This document shows, one piece after another, positions 42,901 to 54,900 of a stretch of DNA of 64,000 nt. Below the pieces are notes generated by a model. The model had not been told where the DNA came from and did no database searches. It saw only the letters and a program-made list of their open reading frames with translations. This stretch comes from Diospyros lotus (Eukaryota > Streptophyta > Magnoliopsida > Ericales > Ebenaceae). Location of the stretch: assembly GCF_014633365.1 (NCBI RefSeq), contig NC_068341.1, positions 7,254,001 to 7,318,000 of the forward strand, written 5' to 3'. How positions within the stretch are numbered: position 1 is the first letter of the stretch; the number at the start of each line of letters is the position of its first letter. The position numbers were made by a program, and so were the translations under genes.

Positions 42901-45900
42901 TGACATTTGTGACTCTCCAACAATGAGAAAATCTGCATAGCCAGCCAATGAATATAGAAAAACTCATGAAATAGCATACACAACAGCTACTTAGTTCACC
43001 ATGACATTTGTGACTCTCCAACAATGAGAAAATCTGCATAGCCGGCCAAATAATAATGCAAAGATTCAAACCAAATAAGCAAGGATTCTTCTGTAACGGT
43101 GCAATATCCTGTCAGACATTGACACTCATTGGCCACCTTCAAATGAGTGTCAACCACTTGTCTAAATGTGCTTGATTATTTTTTGAACTCTTTATTTACC
43201 CTTATCTTTAGCAGGATCTACCTTGTCCATCACAAAAACACCTTAGAATTCCATTAAAAGTTTTAATTATGAAAACTTTTTAATTATAAAAACACATTTA
43301 AGTAGAGAGTCAATTAGAAATAAAAATGTAAATTTATTTTTATTAGTCCTCAAGCTTTTAGAGTTTAAGAATCTTAAATTCCAAAACTTACTATGATAAA
43401 GAGTTACAGATGATGGTTATAGTCATGGATCTGTTATCTTCCTGTTTTGTGCAACAGCTGGTGGAGGAAAGTTGGGAGCATGTGCAAAGTCATTTGTTTA
43501 TGCATGATATGGACATCAAGGAGAGAAATAAACAAAAGAGCTTTTGAAGACATTGAAAGCCTGTTTTACTTTCTTAAGAGACACTCCTTTCCCTCATATT
43601 CTCAAATATTGCAGTGTTGAAATGTAAGTGTCATATTTTATCCATGCATTGTATGACATGTGTCCATATTTGTGCTTCTTAGGCTCAAATGCATATGCTC
43701 ATAGAATGTTGATCTGCACTCCTAAACATTCTCTAATTTGCAACCATTCTCCTTCCCCACAGGGAACTCATGATTGTGTAGATACCTAGGGCAAGCACAA
43801 GGTAGAAGAGTGTTGGAGTTTAGTACAGCTTTCAAGTTATCCTAATAAGCATACACAGTTCTCCATGTCACACGAATGATCAATTACTACAGCCTAAATA
43901 TTTCCTATTATTTTACTTTTGGTACTTCATTGACCATACAACTCTACTGTAGTGATGATACTGTAGGGGAGATCTTGTAGAAAAATAGCTCAGACCATGG
44001 AGGAAACTGAGATTCAAGGATTTTGCCAACCTCCAAATGTAGGTCCGCCAGAAGGGTTCAAGATACCCAAGTTCAATAAATACAATGGGGTCGATGACCC
44101 ATATCATCACTTGTTGTCCTTTTATGGGGATTGCCAAGGACTTAATGCCCAACCTAGGTTCTTGATCCACCCTTTATCAGAAGTGATTAGAAATGGGAAG
44201 CACTCAAATGAGGACAGGATGTTAGTCAAAAGAGAGAAGGGATTGGATTAACCAATGAGAAGATCTTTAAAGTAGATGAGCATTACAAAAGATAAGGCAA
44301 CGGATAGAAATGAATAGAAATTTAGAATTCATGTACTAACCCCACATAATGGGATAAAGACCTGATATGTTGTTGTTGTTTTGTACTTTAATGACCATTG
44401 TTGAAGGTTTGCCTTGAGTAGAGAGTCTAATGATCGATGGAAACAACAAGTGTCAAGTGTCTTCATTAGATAAGCGATTTTTGTGACTCAATTGTAATTT
44501 GTTATTAAGCTGAGGGGTAAACCGATAATATCTATCCTGATTAGTTATATAGGGATGTCCGCCACTTATTCTATAAATAAGGGGCAACGGGTAGATGCTT
44601 GGGCATTCTATTCTTACTATGACTACATTTTATGCGGTAGTGTAATATCCCAAGAGCCCAAAGAAGCGTAGTATTTGTCGAGGATAAGTAAGGAAGGAAA
44701 CAACACCAGCTGGATACATTTTGGACTGAATGTAGGCAAAGAACTCTCGGATTAAACGTGCTTGCGCTAGGGAAGTTCAAGATGGGTGACCCCCTGGGAA
44801 GTTCGCGTAGGCCCATCAAGGTAAGTTGTTTCGGTCATTCCTATCGCTTGATGCGGGATGTTACAAATGGTATCAAAGCTGACCCCCGAGCCTCTGAGCG
44901 CGGTGGTGGGGCAAACCTCAGCCAGAATGCTGAGTCCCTAAGGAGGGGTACGTGTAGGCACCTTAGGCGAATTTCACATCGGCCATGCAAATGGGAAGAT
45001 TTAGGACCATTTGTAAAGTCGCAAGACAAGGACGTCATGTGCTCAAGGAAGGAGAATGTAATACCCCAAGAACCCAAAGAATGGTAGTATATATCGAGCA
45101 TAAGTAAGAAAAGAAACAACACCAGCTGGATACCTTTTGGGCTGAATGTAGGCAAAAAACTCCCGAGTTAAGCGTGCTTGAGCTGAGGAAGTTCAAGAAT
45201 GGGTGACCCACTGGGAAGTTCGCGTAAGCCCATCAGAGTAAGTTGTTCCGATCCTTCTTATCGCTCGATGCGGGATGTTACAGGTAGAGAGAAAAGGCTA
45301 GAGACTATAAATTCTGTGGTAGTCTTTGTAATCTCGGGTGAGGCAAAAGATTGTACTTGGGGTAAGGCTGTACTGATCACTCTCAATAAGAAGAACTACT
45401 CTCGGTGGGAGGTAATAAGGCTGGACGTAGGATCGTTCCAAGAATGATCTGAACCAGGATAAAATATGGTGTTCTTGTTGGTTTACATCTCTAATTTTGT
45501 CTCTTTTTAATTCTATATTTTGTTGTTTATGTTTCAATTTTTATTGGAAATCAATCCGTGAGTGTGTGCAGTTGTGAGAAGTTTTAATTTTGTCTAAAGA
45601 TTCAATTCAATGATCCCTAGGTTGACAACCATATAGTAATGAATGCATGACAAAACTGTCATCGGTTAGTTAGAGAAACATAAAACATATTGCAAGTCCA
45701 GGAAAAAATAAAAACTTAAAGCCAATATTTAACATCAAAACAATACAATATATACCTATAAATTCTTAACTGACTAAAATACAGAAGTAAATGGTTCGAG
45801 CCAACAACATAGCATTTGCTGACTACGTATACGTCCCTATGGCTCTAGGAACCCCAAGAGGTTAACATATGGTGTCTATCTTTTGTCATATAAGTTAGTA

Positions 45901-48900
45901 TTGGTTCTAAAAACTAGGTAAACACATTTAGTGCCTCACACTTAAAGCTGAGTGTTATGGTCCACTGCAGAGTATGGGACTTGTCCCACATTGAAAGTTC
46001 AGACTCCTAGTGTGGGGTTTATAACCTCTTGGGCACCCTTCCCTTAAGAGCTAACTTTTGAGGGTGAATTCTACCTGAGGGTTGTAACATTTGGTATCAG
46101 AGCTGGTCGTCCTCGGTTGTGATTCCAATGTCAAGTGGTGTTGATCGATATAATTGAAGCGCGCCGGAAGATGTTCGGAATGGTGGAAGGCAATCGTTGA
46201 ATCACTTCAATTCTGGTGACGATTCAAAATTGAATGTTGTTGTTTGGACGATATGGAAATTGAAGCGTACTGGAGGCAGGGGCGGATGTAGGGGGGGCTG
46301 GCACGGGCTTCAGCCCGTGCCAGCCCCAGCTAAATAGTAGTAATATATATATATATATAAATATATAAAAGCTCATGCACAGCCCAGCCCCATGCCCTCC
46401 TCTGCATCCGCCCCTGACTGGAGGGACGCTTGACAATAAGGAAGGTTGTTGATTATAGATCAATCGCAAGTGGCGAAACTGAGCAAAGCAATTTCGGCTC
46501 GAATTGAGGACGAGCAAGCCAAGCGATTCAAGGAGCAACGAATTTCAAAGAATTGAAGCAGAGCATTGAGCGAATCAAGAATTGAGGAGAATTCCAATCA
46601 AAGGTCGGTGATTGGGTAAGTGGACGCAGGCTTGGGGCGATTACCATAAGAATCCAAGCGAGCTAGAATCTGTAACGAATCTAATACATAACGGGAGGAT
46701 TGTGATCTACATGCGTGACCATCGACAGTTGCTTCCAGTGACGAACTTAGATCGGGTAGGAAGAGGAGTTGCGCAACGGAAGTAACTTCAAAAGCGAGAC
46801 ATTAGACAGTGATTGGGGGGCGACTCCACTGGAGTTATTGAATTCATGTGAATTCTGATGATCATTGGACGATGATTGGGTGGAGAAGAAGGCGTTGGCT
46901 GGGGCAATCATGGAACTTGCTTGACCGTGGGTAGATAGCGATCAATTGTAAGCAAGTCCGATAGTTAGCAATTCAATTGCAGATTAAAGGAATTGAATAA
47001 GTGAGACTAGGAAGCATAACCTTGAGCGAGGCGAGAAGGAAGGTGCGGCCGCTGCATGTGACTTCGGCTGTTGTTCCAAAGCAATTGGATATTGGTCAAT
47101 GCATATGACCGAGCTGTGAAGGAAGGCACGATCGGAAATGGTCCATAAGGGAATTCCGAGTAGCTGGATCAGGGTGATTCTCCCAGGCGACTACTGTGAG
47201 GTGATTATTGGAGGCTGTTCAGCAACAACTTTACTTTGGAGGTTGTTCCTAAATCAAAGATTCAGGAAGATTGTACAGAACGATTGATGGAAGATTTATT
47301 TCCGAGGCTGTTGATCATTCAAAAAAAATAGGAACTATCGGCCTTAAAAGTAGCTAAGGCGGAGGTTTCTGGTATACTTGGAAGCTCACATGGTCACTCA
47401 AGCATGACAAATAAAGGTGGAATTGGTGTTGTTGGAAGCTCTGGATTTAGTAGCAGCAATAATGGAGTTGGTGGTTCTACCCCTAGCATTTTGCCAACTA
47501 TTGCAGCGATAGGTAACCGTAGTGTTGTTCCAAGACTTGGAGTGTCTCCAATTCTAGGAAATGCTAGTCCTCGAATAACCAGTTCAATGGGAAATATGGT
47601 AAGTGGGGGAAGCATCGGGAGAAGCATGAGTTCTGGTGGAGGATTATCTATGCCTGGTCTTGCTTCTCGCCTAAATTTAGCTGCCAATAGTGGCTCTGGA
47701 AATTTAAGTGTTCAAGACCCTAACAAACTAATCAGTGGTGTACTTTAACAAGCTTCTCCGCAGGTGATTTCTATGCTAGGAAACTCCTATCCAACTGCTG
47801 GTGGGCCATTATCTCAAAGCTTTGTCCAGGCAGTGAACAATCTTAGCTCTATTGGGATGTTAAATGATGTAAATTCAAATGATGGTTCGCCCTTTGATAA
47901 AAATGATTTTCCTCAGCTAACCAACCATCCCAGTTCTGCCGAAGGGTCTCAAGGACAATTGGGTTCACTTCGTAAACAAGGCCTTGGAGTTAGTCCCAGC
48001 AAAACCAAGAGTTCAGCATCCAAACTAAAGATTTTCCAGCTTTACCAAGATTCGAAGGTGGCAATGCTGATTATGCCATGGACTTGTACCAAATAGAATA
48101 GCTTCATAATAATAGTATGTCTATGATGCAGTCTCAGCATTTCTCTATGGAAGATCTGTTGGATTCAACTCAAGAGAAACTAAGGAAACTAGCGAAAGTG
48201 TTGTGCAATCGTGGGAGAAAAGTTGCGCTAACTTCAAGCAAAAGCTAGATCGAATGGATGAATTGCTGGTTCAGCATGCTAGGATGCATCTGGTCAATAT
48301 TCTGACTGAAATGGAGGTTAATCGAACTGAGTTTGTGGAGGATCGAGGTGACTAATTTGAAGAAAAGTTAATGACTGAAGCAATTGATGAATTTCACAAA
48401 CTTAAATAGGTCGGATCGGTGATGGAGTACCAGGACAAGTTTGAAGAATTAAGGTCTTTGATGTTGACCTTGCAACCTGCCTTAATGGAGAGATACTGTC
48501 TCCAATTTTATTAGAGGTCTGAAGGACGAATTGAGATCATTGGTTAAGATGATGATGCCTGCAACTGTGAAACTAGCAGCTAAGAAAGCAAGGGATCAAG
48601 AATGTGCCTTGGAAGCCATATTTAGAAAGAATGAGCTACAGCCTAACAAATCTACTAAGAGCAACCAACAGATTGAAGGAGCCTCTATGGTTGCAAATTA
48701 GGTCGAACACGAATCTGAGGAAAACTTGGAGTTGGACCAGCCAATTGTAACAAAAAATTCCAACAAGGAGGAAAGAACAAGCAAGGATGTCAGTGGGAAT
48801 CACAGTTTATATGTGCAAGAAGTAAGAGATAGTCCAATAGAGACCCCTACTGAAGATGAGGAAGGAACAGATGCTAGGAAGACAGTGAAGGAATTGGTTG

Positions 48901-51900
48901 TGGAGGAAAACGAGACTCTTGCTATTGTGCTTGTTCAAATTTCCGTTGGAGAGCAACTGCATAAATTCTGGTTTTGGCTTGTAGAGCAGTTTGAATATCT
49001 CTCTACTATTGGAGATGAGATGGTGGAAGGTACGACAAGTCAATTGGAATTAATTCTGATAGCTACAGGGAAGGGGTGGATGGCCAAACTGGGTGTTGCA
49101 ACAAATCCTAGTACTACTGTTTTTGGAGAAAAATACGTGAAAAGGCAAAAGAAAAGGAGAATACAAGATAAGCACAAGAAAAGGCAAAAAAGAAACCAAA
49201 TGGTTAAGGCTAGAATCGGCTGAAGAATGGGGGTCAACAGCTGTCAATTCTTGGGGACAAGAATTGTTTAAAAGGGTGGGGATTATCATGACCCCAAGGA
49301 ACCCCAAGGATATATTAGTAAAACATGTCATCTATTTTCTTTATTAGTTGCATTTTTTGTTGTTGGTATTAGCATCTTCAATTGCAAGCCTATAAATAGG
49401 CTTGAGTAGTTAGAAGAAGTTAGCTTAATGAATGATTTGAATTCTCTCGTTTTCCCTCTCTCAATTCTCCTAGTTCTCTATCCCATCTTTCTCTCTTCTT
49501 CCTCAATTATGTCCATTATGTTCTTTTCCTCCTTTTCTGCCCTATCTTCCTTTAATTCTTACCAAATTCCATCCTAGACCCTAAGCAAATCCTAGAGTTA
49601 TAACATTTGGTATCAGAGCCGACCCCATGACTCCTAGTGCAAGCAAGTGGCGACGAAGATAACGCAGGCATTGCAGTGTTCGCCCAGGACTAGCAGTGGC
49701 TAGTGCACAGCCTGCCGTCATGGGCGCCAAGCTACGAAGCGTAGTGGTATGTTATAATTCACTGTAGGGTATGGGACTTGTCCCACATTGAAAGTTCAAA
49801 CTCCTGGTGTGGGGTTTATAACCTCTTGGGCACCCTCCCCTTAATAACTAGCTTTTGAGGGTAAGTTCTACCCGAGGGTTGTAACACTAAGCACAAAGAG
49901 ACATTTCCCTAAGGTGGTTCCCCCTAAAACACCACCACCATCTAGGAGGTATGGTTCCCATTATCTACTCCTCCAAATCCAGTTGCTCTCCTTGGATCAC
50001 ACCACTACCATTCTCTAAAAAGCCTTTCATATATTTATAAACACTGTACATAAATTCATGCCAAAAACAATACTCAGCGTTTTAATTGGTCTGCGTAAGC
50101 ATGCAAGTGTACAATGAAATACAGTAGAGTTATCCCAAAATATGAACATAAAAGATTTAAAACCTCAAACATTTCCCACAATGGACAAAGTAGACTTACT
50201 TACAAACCAAGAGGAAACTATCTACATTGTTGTGCAAAAAGGGTATATATTTTGTCTATGAGATGGAAAAATAGTGTTGTTCTAATATAGCTTTCCTTAA
50301 CCATAATGTTGCTCTAACTTTACTGTGGAGAGAAAATAAAATCCCCAAGTCCCCATACCTAAGTGTCAGATTCTGATTATAACAGGCGATAATTCCCCTC
50401 AATCCGAGAAGAATTGAGACAGATTTAGGAAGAGCAAGAAAGAACCGAAGGGAGAGAGAAAGAGAGAAATGAAAGAGAGAGAGAGAGAGAGAGAGTGAAT
50501 GTATTGATAATTCTCTAGATGTCTTGGGAGAGTGGCATTAGAGCTATATATACTACTCCCGCTCACCCTTAGGCGCCAAAGGCCACTTGCCCAATTTACA
50601 AATGTTTGAATTCAACTTGCCTAACTACCTAACCAACATTCCCGCTTATCCTAACAATCAACTAATTACAATTGAGCCCCCTTATTTCAATCATTCCCAT
50701 GACAACTACCCTCCCATTCAGCAACTTCTTGTCCTCAAGAAGTTCACAGTAGGTCAGCCACATTTGGAAACTGATTAAGTAAATTGGGAAGGTACTCCCA
50801 AGTGTTATTCTCTGGATGGAGATTGGACCACCGGACCAGGACTTGCATCAAAGGGGCCCCGTGTCGATGTACAATTTGCCTATCCACAATAGCCACGAGT
50901 TCCGAAGCTTCTGTAGGATCGATTAGGAGGATTGGTAGGATTGTACTGGCTGCCTAAGCTCCTGTAGACCTTTTCAGTAGAGAGACATGGAACATGGGAT
51001 GTACTTGGGACTCTGAAGGTAGTTGTAGTTTGTATGCTACCTTGCCACAATAGGATAAGAGCCAAAGTATTTTGGACTCAATTTGGAGTGCTAACCTGGA
51101 GCCAAGGTTTGCATGTGGGCCTTTCTAAACTTTAGATAGAACAGATCCCCTACTTCAAATTCTCGATCAGCCCTCTTTCAATCAGCAAACTGCTTTGTGT
51201 GATTCTGAGCATTGGCCAATTCCTTATGCAACACACGCAACACTTGTTGCCTTAGCTCTAAATAGGATTCCACTTATACCCATATAAGGCCTCGAATGGG
51301 GTCATCTTGATGGCACTATGGTGGCAAGAATGTACCACCGCTGGGCCAAGGATAGCCAACGATGCCACCCCTTAGGCTATAGGAAACATAAGCATCTCAA
51401 GTACGTCCCTAGGTATTGGTTCACTCTTTCAGTCTGGCAATCTGATTTTGGGTGATATGCTGAGGATGTGTAACTTCGCTCCCAAACTCTTAAACAGCTC
51501 TTTCCAGAAAAGGCTAATAAAGACTTTATCCCTATCCGAGACTTTGGATTGGTGAATGCCATGTAGTTGCACCACTCTATTAAGGAAGAGGCAGGCCACC
51601 TCCTGAGGTGTGAAAAGATGAGTTAAGCCAATGAAATGGAAAAATTTTGTGAATCTATCAACTACCACTAAGATGCAATCCTGACCTTCGGACTTTGGTA
51701 ATCCCTCCACAAAGTCCATGGATATATTGGTCCATGCTTGGGTGAGAATGGGAAGCGGTTGGAGTAGCCCGAGTTTGGCTACTGTTTTGTGCTTGCACCT
51801 CCTGCATGTATCACACTTCAACACAAACTCCATAACGTACTTCTTCAACTTAGGCAAGAAGAACATCTGTCTTACCCTCTGATAAGTGCCCTGCACCTCG

Positions 51901-54900
51901 AAATGGCCTCCAATTGGAGAGCTATGCAATGTATCTTGCCTTTTAACTCCTCATGATCTCCCACTACCAGCCTTCCTTGATATCTCAATACTCCATTCTT
52001 CAAAGTGAACCCAAGTCTTGAGGTAGGGCATAAGGTAAGCTGCTCCATTATTCCCTTAGCCCATGCATCCCGTTCATAGCTAGCACTGACCTCCTAATAC
52101 TAGTCAGGTACAACTGTTGTGATAGAGGTTACTACTGCTTCTTCGGTGCATCTGGACAGTGCATCTACTGCCTTGTTCTCCTTTCCCTTTCGATATTGGA
52201 AAATGTAGTCCAGCCCCATTAATCTCACCATCCCTTTTTCTTGGAGATGCGTGTGCAACCTCTGTTGTAAGAGAAATCTGAGGCTATCATGGTCTGTTTT
52301 GATGATGAATTGTCCACCCTCCAAGTAGTGACGCCATTTATCAACTGCAATTAATACCGCCATCAACTCCTTGTCATAAACACTAAGCCCTTGATGCCTA
52401 GGGCTCAAAGCTTGGCTAATAAAAGACAGGGTCTCCCCTCTTGGGATAACACTGCTCTTGTCCCAGGGCTACTAGCGTCAGTCTCCAGAGTGAAAGGTTT
52501 GAAAAAGTCAGGGAGCCCCATGGTCAGGACTTCACTCATCACCTTCTTGAGCCTTCCAAATGCCTCTTTTGCCTTCTCATCCCATCGGAACCTTTCCTTC
52601 TTCAGCAAATTGGTGAAGGGCCTGTTGATTGCTCCATAATCCCTTAAAAACCTCTTGTAGTAGCCTATGAGGCCCAAGAACCCTCTCAAGTCCTTTACTG
52701 ATGTAGGCCTCGACCATGATAACATTTAGCTACCTTTTTGGAATCAGTGCTAACTCCTGTACTAGATATAACATATCCCAAATATTCCACCCTTTGTTGG
52801 GCAAAAGAACACTTAGACTTCTTAATAAATAGTTGATTGAATCTCAGGACCTCTAGGGCAATTTTCAGATGGTTTAGGTGTTGTGAGAATGAAAGGTTGT
52901 AGATAAGAATGTCATCAAAAAAGACTAACACAAATTTACAGAGGTAGGGTTCAAAGATGTGATTCATTAAGGCCTGGAATGTAGGAAAGGCATTGGTTAG
53001 GCCGAATGGCAATACTAAAAATTTGTAGTGTCCTTGATGAGTAGAGAAGGTTGTTTTGGAGACATCATCAGGGTTCATCCAAATTTGATGATACCCTAAT
53101 CTTAGGTCCAATTTGGTGAATACCTTGGCATGTTTTAGCTCAGGAGGCCTTCGATTATAGGAATAGGGAATTTATTTTTTACGGTTTGGGAATTGAGCTG
53201 GCACTAATCTATGCAAAAGCGCCAGCTCCCGTCTTCTTTCTTGACTAATACTATGGGTGAGGAGTAGGGACTTTGACTTGGCCAAACAATTGACCTTGCC
53301 AACGTATCTTTGATCAAGTTCTTGATCTCTGCTTTCTGTTTAGGGGAATATCTATAGGCTCGGACATTGATAGGTTCGATGTTTGGTTTTAGAACAATAG
53401 AATGATTAAAATGTTAGTAAGGTGGCAGTGATTGGGGTTCATCAAAAAGGTCCTTAAATTCAAGCAATAGTTTATTAAGGGAGTCTACTTCGCGTACCTG
53501 CCATTGTTATGGTTGGGTGGTATTCTCTGCTTCTACATGCTCTATATCCCCTTCTCCATGTTCCATTGCCTCAATTGAAAACAATTGGGCCACCTGAGTC
53601 CATTTGGACTTTAAGACTTTCTGTAACTTCCTCCCAGTGATCATCTTGCAAACTCCCGTTTCAATACTCCCTGTAAAGGTCATTCTCCTACCATCCTTTT
53701 CAAATGTAATTTCCATTGTATTGAAGTCAAAGCTAATAGGGTTCACACCCTTCATCCAGTCCACTCCTAGGACCATATCATAGCCCCCTAACTTTAGCAA
53801 TCTCAAGTTAGCTTCAAATGGCTCCCCATGCATCTCCCAACAAAACCCTTCACACACAAATCGGCACATCACCTTGTTGTCGTTTGCTACCGTTACTCCC
53901 AGGGGGTGAGTCCCTGTCAATTCACACGTTAACCTCTTGGTCATTCCCTCATCGAGGAAGCTATGAGTGCTTCCACTATCTATTAAGACCATTAGTGGAT
54001 GATCCTTGGATTTCCCTTCCACTCATATGATTTTGCTGTTAGCAAGTCCTCGAAGGGCATGGAGGGATATCTCTATGCTTTCTTCCCCCTCTTCACTACC
54101 TTAAGGAAGTGTTCCTTCCTCTTGTTCCTCCATCTCTTCATCTCCTTCTATGAGTAGGAGTTTCCTTCTACACTGGTGTCTAGGGGTGTACCAATCCCCG
54201 CAACGGAAGCAAAGCCCTGCTCTCCTCCTTTATTCCACAAACCTTCCGCTATTTAGGGGCACGAGGGTTAAGGAAGTGTTCCCACATTCAAGGCCCTCAT
54301 CTGCCCCTTTTGTTTCCTCATCAATGCCTCTACCGTCAACTCTTGCAGCCTTGCACACTCCACGGCTTGCTTAACTATTCTAAGCTGCTGCATTTTGACA
54401 GTGGGCCTCAATTCTTCGCCTAACCCACTCACAAAACTGGATACGAAATATCCCTCAGTCAGGTGGGGGTATAGAATGAGCATGAGGGACTTAAGCTCCT
54501 CAAATTTCAATTGGCATGCCTGCACCGTTCCTGTCGGAGCTAGTTGAACTCGTCAACCACATCCAGCATATTCAGGTCCCTAAACCTCTTGTAGAGGTCC
54601 CCCACAAATTCCGCCCATCGGCAACCTTCACTAGTCCCGATCCCTAAAACAATGCATCCCCTGCATCATTCAAGTAAGTAGCTGCAAGAGTTACACGTTG
54701 CTGCTCTAGCACCCCATAAAAACTTAACATCCTTTCGCACCTATGCACCCACCACCTAGGTTCGTCCCATAGAACATTGGTATTTCCAATTTAGGAGTTG
54801 GAAATCCATGCGGATGGGGAGCAACCTAATTACCCTACCACCTCTCTACGTGATTCCCCTCTACAATTGTCGGATCACTCCCAAATTCAAAGGCTCCTTT

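Larger units (their letters stand above)
45953..49886 (+). mobile_element. Non-autonomous LTR element carrying a host NOT2 fragment
   Basis: Short 137-bp LTRs at 45953-46089 and 49750-49886 (TGTTAT...GGTTGTAACA), with flanks CTGAG and CTAAG (4 of 5 match). Primer site TGGTATCAGAGC at 46092-46103. The interior has no protease, RT or integrase. It contains a MITE, a captured NOT2/VIP2 piece (about 47365-48160), a gypsy-type gag piece (about 48190-48660) and a further LTR-like block at 49289-49605. Confidence 0.78.

Noticed and set aside
42847..43048. CRISPR-like repeats
   Set aside because: Only two 101-bp tandem copies without spacers, in a plant intron.
50456..50496. GA repeats as regulatory GAGA elements
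   Set aside because: They are simple repeats inside Gypsy-3 LTRs, also present in the partner LTR; no evidence of regulation.
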